Shown: piece by piece, positions 7,907 to 18,700 of the stretch | Layout: each line of letters begins with the position of its first letter | Position numbering within the stretch: position 1 is the first letter of the stretch | Source: Alphaproteobacteria bacterium | GTDB taxonomy: Bacteria > Pseudomonadota > Alphaproteobacteria > JANSWW01 | Reading direction: 5' to 3' | DNA length: 64,000 bases | NCBI GenBank assembly: GCA_024743275.1 | Contig: JANSWW010000001.1 | Coordinates: 248,001-312,000, forward strand | Made by a program: the position numbers and the translations under genes | The notes under the pieces: model-generated | Database searches by the model: none | What the model was told of the DNA's origin: nothing | Seen by the model: the letters and a program-made list of their open reading frames with translations, nothing else

Positions 7907-8128
7907 ATGACCACGAAGAAACTGACACCGACACAGCGCGACATGCTTGAGCGAGCCATTGAGGCTGGCTTTGTGAAACTGCGTCACAGTAAGGACGAAG
8001 GTGCGGCTACCCGATGCTCGAAAGCCGGGTATGGGCGCAAAACGTGGACAGCTTCGGAAGGGTCGCGATTTGTGATCAATGACGAAGGCCGGGCTGCGAT
8101 TGCCGCTCTTAAATCTGTGACCCAATAA
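7907..8128 (+). CDS. Small hypothetical protein
   Basis: A 73-aa protein starting MTTKKLTPTQRDMLERAIEA, preceded by GGAG about 9 nt upstream; a GTG directly before the ATG is an alternative start. The middle GYGRKTWTASEGSRFVIND followed by EGRAAIAAL resembles the small winged-helix-like proteins common in phages of alphaproteobacteria. No firm family. It is co-directional with the next small gene, 10 nt away. Confidence 0.6.
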   Translation: MTTKKLTPTQRDMLERAIEAGFVKLRHSKDEGAATRCSKAGYGRKTWTASEGSRFVINDEGRAAIAALKSVTQ

Positions 8129-8138
8129 GGAGCCTCCG

Positions 8139-8309
8139 ATGCGGATTGATGAAAAGTGGGTTGTTGAGCGCACGAACGAAGACGGCACCGTAAAGGTGAC
8201 GCCGCCTATGACCTACTCCGAAGCCGCTGCGGAGCACACCCGTCAATCGTTCACCCGTGACGGATGGGCGAAGCTAGAGACACGTCGAGCAACCAATCAA
8301 GGAGCCTAG
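8139..8309 (+). CDS. Small hypothetical protein
   Basis: A 56-aa frame starting MRIDEKWVVERTNEDGTVKV with a strong AAGGAG 8 nt upstream of its ATG, immediately after the previous gene's stop. Composition is normal and hydrophilic, with no recognisable domain. It is the last rightward gene before the leftward phage late genes, so transcription converges here. Confidence 0.55.
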   Translation: MRIDEKWVVERTNEDGTVKVTPPMTYSEAAAEHTRQSFTRDGWAKLETRRATNQGA

Positions 8310-8321
8310 CTGCGTGCCGTC

Positions 8322-8696
8322 TCACGCATCGCGGTAGCCCACTATCGACCCGCCTGCCCTCACCGCCGCCCACATGATGTTCCGCTTGTACCAAGGCACG
8401 CCGAGATGCTTCATGTTGTCGAGGAACATGTCATCGGCCATCTTCCGCGTGATGTCGGGATAGTTGGCCTCCGACGCCTTCACATAACACCAATCATGGA
8501 TAATGGCAGCGGGCAGATAGTCGCCTGCAATAGAGGCGAACCAGCGCGCCATCTTTGGCACCGAAGCAAAATCCGTTTGGAGACCCGCCGGTGCGGTAAT
8601 CGTCCGATCCGGCAGCTTGCAGCGATACGGTTCCAACAGCCGAAAGTTCCGGCCGTCGATCCACTCGACCTGCAGTTTGTCGGGAAAGCGCTCCAT
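8322..8696 (-). CDS. DUF1353 family phage protein
   Basis: A 124-aa protein. The central LQTDFASVPKMARWFASIAGDYLPAAIIHDWCYV is the hallmark of DUF1353, with conserved Asp, His-Asp and Trp residues. Function is unknown, but the family often sits in phage lysis or late regions. The start at 8696 was chosen because the ATG overlaps the lipoprotein stop (TGATG), giving translational coupling; the frame remains open upstream. It is the distal gene of the lysis cassette. Confidence 0.85.
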   Translation of the reverse strand: MERFPDKLQVEWIDGRNFRLLEPYRCKLPDRTITAPAGLQTDFASVPKMARWFASIAGDYLPAAIIHDWCYVKASEANYPDITRKMADDMFLDNMKHLGVPWYKRNIMWAAVRAGGSIVGYRDA

Positions 8697-8884
8697 CAGT
8701 CCGACTCGCACGCGATGATCTTCTGGCCTGCGGTGAACAGATCCCGCGCCGCTTCCTTGGCCGCGTCGCTGGTCCCGGCACAATAGGCCGCGATGCCCGT
8801 GGTCACGATGCCACCGGCCACACCAACAGCCGCACAGCCGCTCAACGCGCCCGCGATGGCGAGCACGGCGATAATCCGTTTCAT
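8696..8884 (-). CDS. Small phage lipoprotein (possible outer spanin)
   Basis: A 62-aa protein with a hydrophobic leader MKRIIAVLAIAGA and lipobox LSGC, so it should be lipidated at Cys17. The rest is Ala/Gly-rich with one further Cys. It lies directly after the endolysin and XhlA-like genes, where Gram-negative phages carry spanins that disrupt the outer membrane. It is longer and less Pro-rich than typical Rz1, so the spanin role is only a suggestion. Confidence 0.6.
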   Translation of the reverse strand: MKRIIAVLAIAGALSGCAAVGVAGGIVTTGIAAYCAGTSDAAKEAARDLFTAGQKIIACESD

Positions 8885-8894
8885 TCGATTTCTC

Positions 8895-9197
8895 CTAGAT
8901 GAATGCCGGCAGTGCCGGCGGTGGTGACATCGCGATCGATGCCAGTGTCGTAAGGGCCCAGCCCAGGATTGCGAGAACCAGAGTCAGCACCCCGACGGCC
9001 GTTTTGAAACGCCAGGAGTAGAGCCCGTCCACCCGTGTGTGCAGGAGGGCGACCGAGTCCGCCACGTTTGTCATGGTGTCGTGGATACGCTTGTATCGTT
9101 CGCCGCAGACTTCCTCATGCTTGGCCATGTCCGCGTTCGCCTTGGCCGCCTGCTCGGCCGCGCGGGCAACGGCTGCTCTCATTTCGGATTCCGTCAT
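8895..9197 (-). CDS. XhlA-like lysis membrane protein (holin candidate)
   Basis: A 100-aa protein. An amphipathic helical region (residues 1-60, ..EQAAKANADMAKHEEVCGERYKRIHDTM..) is followed by a single membrane span, FKTAVGVLTLVLAILGWALTTLA, at about 65-88. This layout matches haemolysin XhlA-type proteins that act with endolysins at the inner membrane. It lies between endolysin and lipoprotein genes and is transcribed with them. Confidence 0.65.
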   Translation of the reverse strand: MTESEMRAAVARAAEQAAKANADMAKHEEVCGERYKRIHDTMTNVADSVALLHTRVDGLYSWRFKTAVGVLTLVLAILGWALTTLASIAMSPPPALPAFI

Positions 9198-9206
9198 GCC
9201 GCCCTC

Positions 9207-9638
9207 CTATCGCCGGGAGTCGAAGAAGGTGTGGGCGCCGATGACTGCAGTTTGGGTGAAGGTCATGGCCCAGTCGGGCTGGGCGACCTTGAGGTTGACG
9301 TAATGATCCGCCCCGCCGGTGGGGTCCTGGCCGTTGCCCCAGAGGACCTTGCCGGCTGCGTTGACCGCCGCCAGGAAGTTCGGATCCTCGTCGGTGACGG
9401 CCAGCAGCTTCGGCAAATTAGGGTCGTCCTCGTTCCAGCACGAGAACTGCCAGGGCTTGGTGCAAACCCCATGGATCGTTTTGCCGTACCAGGTGTTCTG
9501 TTCGAGGCGATTCTTCACCACCCAGGCGACGGCGGTGTAGGCATCCTCGCCAAGGCGCACATACTCGCCGCGGGACTCGGCCCACATCGTGCGGGCCAAA
9601 GTATCCAGATCTCTTTGGGTGTATCGTCGGTCAGACAT
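9207..9638 (-). CDS. SleB-type cell-wall hydrolase (endolysin)
   Basis: A 143-aa enzyme of the Hydrolase_2/SleB family, which cleaves peptidoglycan glycan strands. Seen: TLARTMWAESRGE with the predicted catalytic Glu, AVAWVVKNRLEQ, the WQFSCWN motif, and GGADHYVNL near the end. There is no signal peptide, so it needs the neighbouring membrane protein for release. It heads the lysis cassette and is separated from the structural operon upstream by a terminator. An operator-like site is 12 nt before its start. Confidence 0.88.
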   Translation of the reverse strand: MSDRRYTQRDLDTLARTMWAESRGEYVRLGEDAYTAVAWVVKNRLEQNTWYGKTIHGVCTKPWQFSCWNEDDPNLPKLLAVTDEDPNFLAAVNAAGKVLWGNGQDPTGGADHYVNLKVAQPDWAMTFTQTAVIGAHTFFDSRR

Positions 9639-9649
9639 AGCACCGCTCC

Positions 9650-9664
9650 TTGCGTTTTGGGGAA
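9650..9664. promoter_or_regulatory. Operator-like motif upstream of lysis cassette
   Basis: TTGCGTTTTGGGGAA, one of six exact copies of TTGCGTTTTGGG in the prophage. It overlaps the leader of the endolysin gene, just downstream of a possible leftward -10 (TAAATT, 9668-9663). Confidence 0.6.
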
Positions 9665-9687
9665 TTTACCACAGTCACGCACGGGCC

Positions 9688-9722
9688 AAAAGAAAAGGGA
9701 CGCCTCGTTTCCGGGGCGCCCC
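9688..9722 (-). terminator. Rho-independent terminator after the structural operon
   Basis: Leftward transcript forms an 8-bp stem GGGGCGCC/GGCGTCCC (one G-U) with a 10-nt loop, followed by TTTTCTTTT. It lies 77 nt beyond the stop of the giant gene and separates it from the lysis cassette. Confidence 0.8.
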
Positions 9723-9798
9723 TCTCCACAGGATGGTCTGACCAAGGACCATATTCAGTAGCCATCAATATGTGCGCGGTCTCAGCGTTTGTCCAGGT

Positions 9799-12700
9799 TT
9801 ATTGGGCGTTCGCCCTTCTCCGGATCTCTGCTTCCATTCGATCAGTGATGATCTGACGCCGTTCCGCAAAGTTCTCCATGGCCCGCGGACTGGGCTTGGA
9901 GCGGGTCTCTTTGCGGTAGGCGCGCAGGATGGCTGGGCTGATATTGTCCAGCTTTTCCTGGATACTGGCCGTGTCGATCGGCTTGCGTTTCTCGTAGCCT
10001 TTCGCCCCGGATTCAATCAGGGCATTGCGATATTCGCCAATCACCCATTCGCGCATCAGGGCCCGGGTGGTCCCCTGCTTGTTCGACGGGACATCGGCGA
10101 TGTCGCCGTCATCGATTGCCCGCATCGTCGCCCGCAGCGCCTTGGTGGTGGCCTTGGCGCGTTCGAGCGGGTGCCAGGCGAGCGGACGCTTGCCACCAAT
10201 CTTGCTCGGGGCCGACGACAGCGCATTGCCTGTCACCTGCTTCCACAGGGCATAGTGCTTCTCAGACGGATCGAGGCTGTCCAGGAACTTCGCCGCCCCT
10301 TTCCAATCGCCGGCACGGAGATCATCACGCAGGCTGCCCGCCTTCGCCGACCAGTCGCCGGTCTTGCCGACGATGTTGAAGAACTCGTTCTGGCTCTGCC
10401 CCCTGACCGTCCAGTCCTTCACGAACCGGCGCACGACCGGGGAGTCGGACAGGGTGCCGCCGCGGTCCTTGTCGAACACGGCGGAATCGATGCCCGAGAG
10501 AACGTCCCGGGCGACCGTCCCGCCATAGCCGGTGATGAAGTGGTCGATCAGCAGCGGGGAAACATCCATATCCCCACCGGTCTTGTCGTAGAGGTATTTT
10601 GCAATCGACTTCGAGAACTCGGACGTGAACGACGTGGCTTGCCGGTGGTTCTGGTCAGCCTGGATGTACTCCGGGATCAGCGGGCCATCGAAATACATCG
10701 ATCTGTTGGCCCAGTATTCGATCAGCGGCACCGTAAAGTGTGGGATGATCCCGCTGGGCATCTCGCCGATGAAGAACTGGCGAAGCAGGTTCTCGCGCAT
10801 CTTTTCGAGTTCCCGCGGATCCTGGTGCTTCGCATAGGCATAGCCGCGTTCGAGGATCGTGGAGACCGCCGCATATTCCCAGGGCTTGGGAATGGCGAAG
10901 AACTCGTTCTCCCCGTTGCCGTACCGCACCAGCCAATGGTTATAGCGGTAGTAGTCGTTGGCCTCCTGATAGTCCTCGTCATCCTCTTGTGCAATGCCGA
11001 GCATCAGCCCCAGGATCCCGATCGAGGTCAGACGGGCGGCCGCCAGATAGGACGCCTTGCGCTGCCGTTTCTCTCGGGGCGACAGCGGCACGCCGGCGGC
11101 CTCCTTCGCCCACGGCGACAGCATCCGGCGCATCAAGGTCTTGTGCGGCCCGGGCATGACCCGGGCGAACTTGTCGAGGCCCTGAATGGCCGCGTTGAGG
11201 AACGGCACCGTATGGCGCAGCGTCACGACGGCGTAGTTGTCACCGTACCGGCTGTAATCGATGAAGTCGTTTGCCCGGTAAGCCGCCTCTTTGGCCGCCG
11301 CCATCTCATCGAGCCCCCGGGCCATCGCCTCCCTGCGGAACTTCTTGTAGAGGCCCAGGCGGGTGAAGGTCTCCGAGTATTCCGAGAGCAACTGCACATT
11401 TCGGAAAAAGCCACGAGGGCCAAGATTACGCTTCACCCGGGCGAACTTGCCGGGGTCCAGATGGCCCGCCTTCGAGAGCGCGTCCACTTCCCGGATCATG
11501 CCGGTCTCGATCCCGGTCATAATCCCGCCAAGCTGCTCGTACTCGTGCTTGAGGTCTTTGCCGACGATGAACTCGTAAGCGCCCTGCAACTGCACCAAGC
11601 CCGGAATAGCGCCCTCCTGGGCATAGACCACGAAGAAGTCGCGTACCAGGTTCGCCAGGACGTAACTGGGCGAGGTCGTAACGCCCTGGCGGAGGAGGGT
11701 CGAGGCCGGGCCCATCACTTGCGTGACAATGTTGGCGACCTCCTTGTTGAAGCCGTTCAGCAGGGTATCCGCCGCGGCCAAACCCACCGGGTCGTCACCG
11801 TTGAGCACGAATGCCCTCAGTTCGCCGTTCTCGCGCCAGAACACCAGGGGCTCACCGTCCCGCTCCTGCGTTGTCACCTGCTTGAAATAGGCGACCTGGA
11901 CTTCTTCCTCCAATTCGTTGAGATGGTCCGCGATCGATTCCAGGATCTGGGCCGTTCCAGCTTTCTCCCAGTGCTCCGGAGGCAAGCCGGTCAAATCCAC
12001 CAGGCTTTTGGTGAACATCGAGAGCCATACCCTCTCGACCTTCGGCTCATAGGCGGAGACCTCTTCCAGGAAGGACGCGGAGCCGCCGCCGGCTTCCCGG
12101 GCGAGTTCTACCAACTGGCGTTTGACCTTGTTCTGCTCGACCTCTTGCCGGGTACGCAGGACCATCTGCATCGATGTCTCGATCGGATCGATGATGTCGC
12201 GTTCGGATCCCTTCAGGCGCGCAAGCGGCCGCATCGGACGGCCGACCGGATCCTGGTCGAAGGACGGCAGATCGTCTCGCCACCGCTTGAACGGGGTGTA
12301 GTGCGGGTCCCGCTCCAACAGGTCCTTGTATTGCGCTCCGCTGATAATGCCCTCCTCGGCACGCAAGCGGAGCAGGCCGCGCATGAACTCGTCATACATG
12401 GCCGCCGCTTCCTCAAAGCCCGGGTACTGGGCCTCCATGTCACCAAGGTTCTGCAGGTGATCCCCCCGGGTCTCTTTGGTCGGCGCGGACGGGCGCTCGC
12501 CATTCCGGAACTGATCCCACAGATAGACGGCCCGACGGCTCACCAGGTAGCCGCCGAAGTCCCGCATCATCCGCTCATTGGTGAAGTTGTTCTCGCCGAC
12601 AGCCTTTGTCAGCACATCGGTCATGGAGACCGACCGGTTGCCGTCATCGAACAGAATACCGTAGGCAAGATCCGCGGAGGCAATTGTGACAGCGTTCTTC

Positions 12701-15700
12701 TGCCGGCGTGCCGTAACCTCCGGGTCGTCCACCGCTTCAAGGGTCTTGGCTTCCTGGTGGTTGACCTTGAACAGGTCCATGATCTGGTCCCGCAAAGCGG
12801 AGATTCCGACGTGCTGTGCGAGCGTGCCCTTATACATGCCGAGCAGGATTGCCGGGAGAGCGTTGCGAAGGCCCCGCTTGCCAGCTGGCATGACGGACTT
12901 GCCCGCCCGGTTCCGGCTGCTGAAGTATTCACCGATGCCCGCCCAGACTGTCTTGTTCGACTCCCGGCTCTTGAGCCCATCGGCAATGACCTGCTGCGAC
13001 GGGGCATCGATATACCGGGCGTGTTCGTCGTGGACCTCCTGGATGGCCTTGTGGAAATCAGGCTGATTGTCCCGCATCGCCCGGTCGAACGCCTCATAGA
13101 AGCCTGGCGCGTGCCGTCTTGCATAGGCTTTGTTCAAGGTGTAGTTCCGGAAAAACTCGGCGAAGCCTTCAGACCGCAGGGCGTCGCCTTCCAGGGCCGG
13201 GTCGTGAGACATGCCCTCGATCTCTTCCGAGAACCGCGCTTTCAGACCCTCGACGCCCGAGAATTTGGCTTCGAGGAAGTGCCCCAGTTCGTGGGCATAG
13301 ATGTCCAGGTTCGACAGGCTGCGCAGCCGGATCGCGTGCGACCGCGTATTAAACGCCCCGACGGCCTTTTGCATAGGGAGGCGCCCCTGCCCGGCCTTGA
13401 CCGGCATCGCGTCGCGCAAACGATCGACCAGATCCTGCGGCGTCTTGATCGGCCTGTCGCCCCGCTCCGCCTGCGTGCCTTGCTCGCTGCGCCGTTTCCG
13501 GCCAGCCATGAACGTGACCTGCGTTTTCGGGGTGTAGTAGGCAAAGCCACCACCCTGCTCGTTCTTGGCCTTGCGCGCCTCCATCTCGGGCGTCGCCTTC
13601 TTCTCCCCGATGGGGTTGCCAGCGATTTCCGTCGCGATCGAGAACCCGTCCTGCCTGGGGCTGACCTCGAATACAGCGCCGGCATCCATCAGGGCCTGCA
13701 CAGTGCGGCCGAACTCCTTTTCCCCGCCCTGCCGGTACGCCGTGCCGTTGACGAACTCGCGGCCGTCCACCTGGTTCCGTACCTTGTCATTCAGCGCGTA
13801 GCGGCCGCCGGCCTTCTTGGACTTCGGGACAGTGACCTTGATCTCGTCGCGGGAGTTCTTCCGGATCTGCACGTCGGCTTCCCGGGTCTGCAGATAGCCG
13901 GCCCGCATCAGGAACTCGGTCGCATCCTTCGCCGTCTTGAACACCACACCGGAACGGCTCAGAGCGTCCTCGACCTCCCAGTCCCGCGGCATGAGGATGC
14001 CCGGGACGACCTTGCCATCCTTGCGGCTGAAGTAGGTGATCCGGCCCCGGCCCCGGGTGAACTCGTACCCCCGGAGGATGTTGCCCGTCACAATCGTGCG
14101 GCGCTCTTTCCGGTCACTGCCCTGGAACTGGTCGAACAGATCCCAGACTCGCTGATCGCCCATGGTGTCCGACCGTCGGATCTGGACCTGGGCACCTTCG
14201 CCGCCGAGGCGGCTGAAAGGCAGGGTGATCTGCTTCTCGGGCGCCGCCAGGGCAATGGTCATCTTCCAAGCGGACGCGGCCAGCGGGTTCTTGGTCTTCC
14301 CCGTGCGGGCAATTTTCGTGACGACGCCGTAGATGTTGCCGGAATCGGTTCGCAACTGGACCGACGCGCCAATCGGGGCACTCTGCATAACCAGGTTGAA
14401 GTGCGTTTGTCCGTCCAACAGGGCCGCCGCGAACTTCTGGGCAGCCTCGGGCTTCATGTCTGCAAGTGCGGCTTCTCTCCACCCATGGAACTCCTCACGC
14501 GCCTTCTGAGCCATCTCACCGGTCTTCTGCGCACCGATTTGATGCAGCATCTCGGGGAAGTTCGAATCGGTGAACTTGGCCTCTACCTCGCCGCCGAGCA
14601 ACGACCCCAGGATATTCTGCGCCTCGGCTTCCTGATTGGCCGGGAACTCCCACCCGCGGATAATCGGGTTCCACCTGGCACCAGGGATTTCCTTGATCTT
14701 CTCCTTGTGCTGATAGGTGTTCCCGAGCACCCGGTAGATGGACGTGTCACCGGGCGGGGTGCTGATCTGCAACTCCCCCTGCACATTCGCTTTGAGGTCG
14801 CCCAGTTCGGCTTTGACCTTTTCCAGCACCTGATCGGACGTGAACGGCCGACCGAGGATCTTGGCCTCGACCTCCTCCACAATGGCCGGCTTGGCGAACG
14901 GCGACGACGATTCGGCAACCTCTTCGCCCACGACCTGGGTGTAGAGGGTGGTCGCCTGCAGATCGACGGTTTCGGCTTCCAGGTTGTAGAGCCCCAGCCC
15001 CTTCAGTTCCTCGATGTATGCGTTGTATTCGCTGATGATCTGGTCGTAGATCTCGATCTGGTCTTTGTACTGCAACAGCGGGATCCGACCCGTGACCTTC
15101 ATGGCCAGGCCGTCCGGTGCGTCCTTCTCGGACTCGCCCATGTAGGGGCTGTCCAGCCGGCGCCAGATCGCTTCGTCAGCGTCGAGGACCCGCCACACGA
15201 TCCGGTCGCCATGGCGGTTCAGGAAGTCGGGGGTCTCTTCGGACGTGATGGCCGATTTCCGGTCAGACGTGGTGTTCGCATTCAGCGAGGCCATCTTCTT
15301 CGCCAGGACCGCTGCCGGGCGCAATTCAGCCGGGATGTCCGCCACCATCATGCGATATTCGGGCATGACGACCTGGCCCGTCCGGTTGATCCGGCCGAGC
15401 ATCTGCATGTGGGTGTTGATCTCGGCCTCGGCTTGGGCCAACAGCATCACCCGCTGTGCCTGGTCCTTGAAGTTCTCGGAGGCGTGCAACGACAGGCCGG
15501 TCGATCCGGACTGGTTCAGGATGATTGCCTGGCCGGTCTCATTGTTGAACCGCTCAATGGCCCGACGCTTGCCGGCATCCGTCAGATCGAACGGCTTGCG
15601 GCGGCTGAAGTAGGTTTTGCCCTTCTTGTACTCGACCCGCGCAGAGCGGCCCGTGACCTCCCCGACCTCGAAGCCGGCATCCCGGATCTTGTCGGTGATG

Positions 15701-18700
15701 TAGTCGATCGGCGAGCCGGGCAGTTTGTCACCGTCCAGATCCTTGATGATGGCCAGGGCCTGGTCATAGGCGGCGACACCGGCGGGGCCCAGTTCCTCGT
15801 CCGTCAACCGGTGATACTGGGTTTCGTTATCGACATCCTTGAAGGTGACGCGCCGGGTGCGTTCGAGATAGCGTTGGAAGGCGGCCCGCAGATCGAACTC
15901 GACCTTATCGCCCAGCTTCAGCCCGTCCATGTCGTCGAACACGGAAGTCATCAGCGACTCGTTCGTGGCCGCCACGGTGATAACTGGTTTGCGTCCAGCC
16001 TTCAGTTCCTCGATGGCCGCGTTTGCCACCGCATCGGCCTTGAGCGACAGCGACACCTGCTTGATGAGGTTGTGCATGACGCTCGTGAAGTTGAAGGACT
16101 CTACACCCTCTTCGCCGACGGCAAGGTCTGTAAGGATGGTCCCGCCGGCCGCGCCGATGTCGTCCTCTTTGACGTTGACGGCCGCTTTCACGAAGTTGGA
16201 GAACTCCAACACTGCGGAGAGCGCCGACGAGGAGTCGTCATAGACCCCCTTATCGACTTTGACCGTTTCGTCCTGGTACTTGATGCCGTTGAACGACCGC
16301 TCGCGCCGCGCATACTGCCCGGCCTCGGACAGCATCGTGGTCGTGATCTGCTGCATCGGGATGCCGCCCTTCTCGATCAGCGGACCGATCTTCTCAGGGC
16401 TGGACACGGCAAGTCGCAGGTCGGTCGTGGCATAGAGATCCATGACATCCGGCCGCTTGGCGAAGGTGGCGGAGGAGAACACCGTGCCTTTCGTCTTCGG
16501 GATGACCTCCCGGATCAGCGCGGACATCGGCTGTTCCTTGGTCTTCTCGTGCGGGTCCTTCCGCTCGCCGACGGCGTGGGACTCGTCCAGGAGCATGGTG
16601 CTGTCAGGCGCGATTCGGCGCAGGAACTTCCGGCGTTCCGTGGTCTGGCCGCCCTGCCCCTTGCCCTTCCCGATGGTCTGCATCTGCGAGTAGGTCGTGA
16701 ACACCATGTCGTACTGTTCACGCACCTGCTTGCCAGTCTTCATCTTGGCCAGGACAGCATCCTGTTTCTGAGCCGCCTTGATGAACTTCCCTCGGGTCAG
16801 GTCCACTTTCGGGATCGGCTTCTTCAGTCGCTTCCGGTCGGCCGGGGTCAGTGTGTCGTCTTCCTTCAGGGCCTCATTGAACTCGTTGAGTTCTTCTCGT
16901 TCGGTCAACTGGTCGATGGCCTCCTGATCGATCGGGATCAGGCCGCCGTTGTTGGTCATCAAGAAATTGGGCTCACGGCCGAGATAGTCGAAGAACCCGA
17001 TGTCCTTCAGGTCCCGGTACATATCGCCGTAGAGCAACGGTTTGATGGTGAAGAACACCGGGAGATTGCCCCGGATATAGGCGTAGCGAAGCAGGCCGGC
17101 GACGACCCGGCCCTTACCCATGCCGGTCTGGTCGCCCAGGATGAACCCCTTGTCCACGCTCATGTTCTTGATGGCGAGTGCCAGGGCATCGATCTGCTCG
17201 GCGCCGAAGACCTCCTGCATCTCCTCGATGGAGGCATAGTCCAATCGCTCGGCAACAAAGCCGTCGATGCCGCCCTTGTCGGCGTACTGGTCCTGAATCT
17301 CTTCGAGCGCGTTCGCGAGTGCGGTGATCTGGTTCCGCGGCATCACCGCGCCCATCGGGTTCCCGGAGGAAATCGGCTTGTTGGCGACCTGCTGGGCGTT
17401 TTCCGCGCTCTCGTCGGCTACATTGCCTCGCGCTCGACGGGCAGGAGGCTTTCCAGCATCGGCTCGATCTCCCCCCACTCGTCCGGATCCGGCTTCGCTT
17501 GCCTGATCCCCGCCCTCAACAGCGGGAGTTCCTGCATCTCGAACGCCTTCACCAGTTTGCGCGGGGTCGGGTTCAGAACGTCGTCCACCACTGGCTGGTT
17601 CAGTGCCCCCGCCCGAAGAAGGACGGCTTCCGCCCTGCGCGCCGCTGCCAGTCTGTCCTCCGTCTCCGGAATCTCCCGCAGCATCTCGATCAGGCGATCT
17701 TCCACCATTTCCAGTATTTCCCAACTGGTCAGGTTGTCGATTTCGTGGGGTGTCATTCAGCTTCTCCTTCAGCGCGTCCCAGGTGCCGAAGACCGGCGGT
17801 GCCTCGGCATAGGGCGGCTTCATCGCGGACTGGCCACGTCCATCGATGACGATCACGTCCACTGGATAGCCGGCCCCTTGGCGCTCATAGAGCGAGCCGT
17901 CCACGGTGAACATATCCACCACATTATATTGGTTGAACAGCCGATTATAAAACTGCCTTTTGGCTGTGCTGTTCCGATAGCCCTTCACACGGTCCTTATC
18001 GTCCCGCAGGCCACCGACAATCAGCACGGCCCGGCCATCGTCCTTCATGGTTTCGAGGGCCTGCAAGGCAATCTTGTGATCGACCTGGTTGGTTTCGTAC
18101 TTCTCGTCGATCTGCCAGGACAGGTTATTGCCGTCCTCGTCCTTCACGAGACCGAACGGCGGGTTCCCGATGACGGCATCGAACTCCTGTGGATTGAAGC
18201 CCGAATCCGTGGGCGTGAACTCCGAAACGTCCTCGCCGGTCACGGTCGCCTCCGGATAGATGCGCTGCAGGCTTTCCCGGCGGGCGCCGTTCAATTCGTT
18301 TGCCGTGACGTTGCCGGGTTTCGAGGCGATCAGGAGCGCGCCATTGCCGGCCGTCGGCTCGTAGACCGTCTTGCCGGCATTGATGCCCGCCAAGCGGCTC
18401 GCCAGGAAGGCCAGCGGCACCGGCGTCGAATATGCCTGCTGGATCATGGACGTGCTCGTGCGCGTACCCAGCTTCGGCTGCTGGCCGTAGAGATCGACCA
18501 GGGCGTCATAGCTGGCCTGGGGCTTGCTGTTGTCGGCAATCTCCTTGGCGGCCATGACGACGCCGACCTCGATGGCCTCATCCACCATCTTGGCGTCGGT
18601 CGTGTTCGCCTCGATCGGGCGACCCAGGATCTCGGCAGCCTTCTTCCGCGCTTGCACGATGGTGGCAAAGGACTCGCCCACCAGGAACGCATCCCGGAAG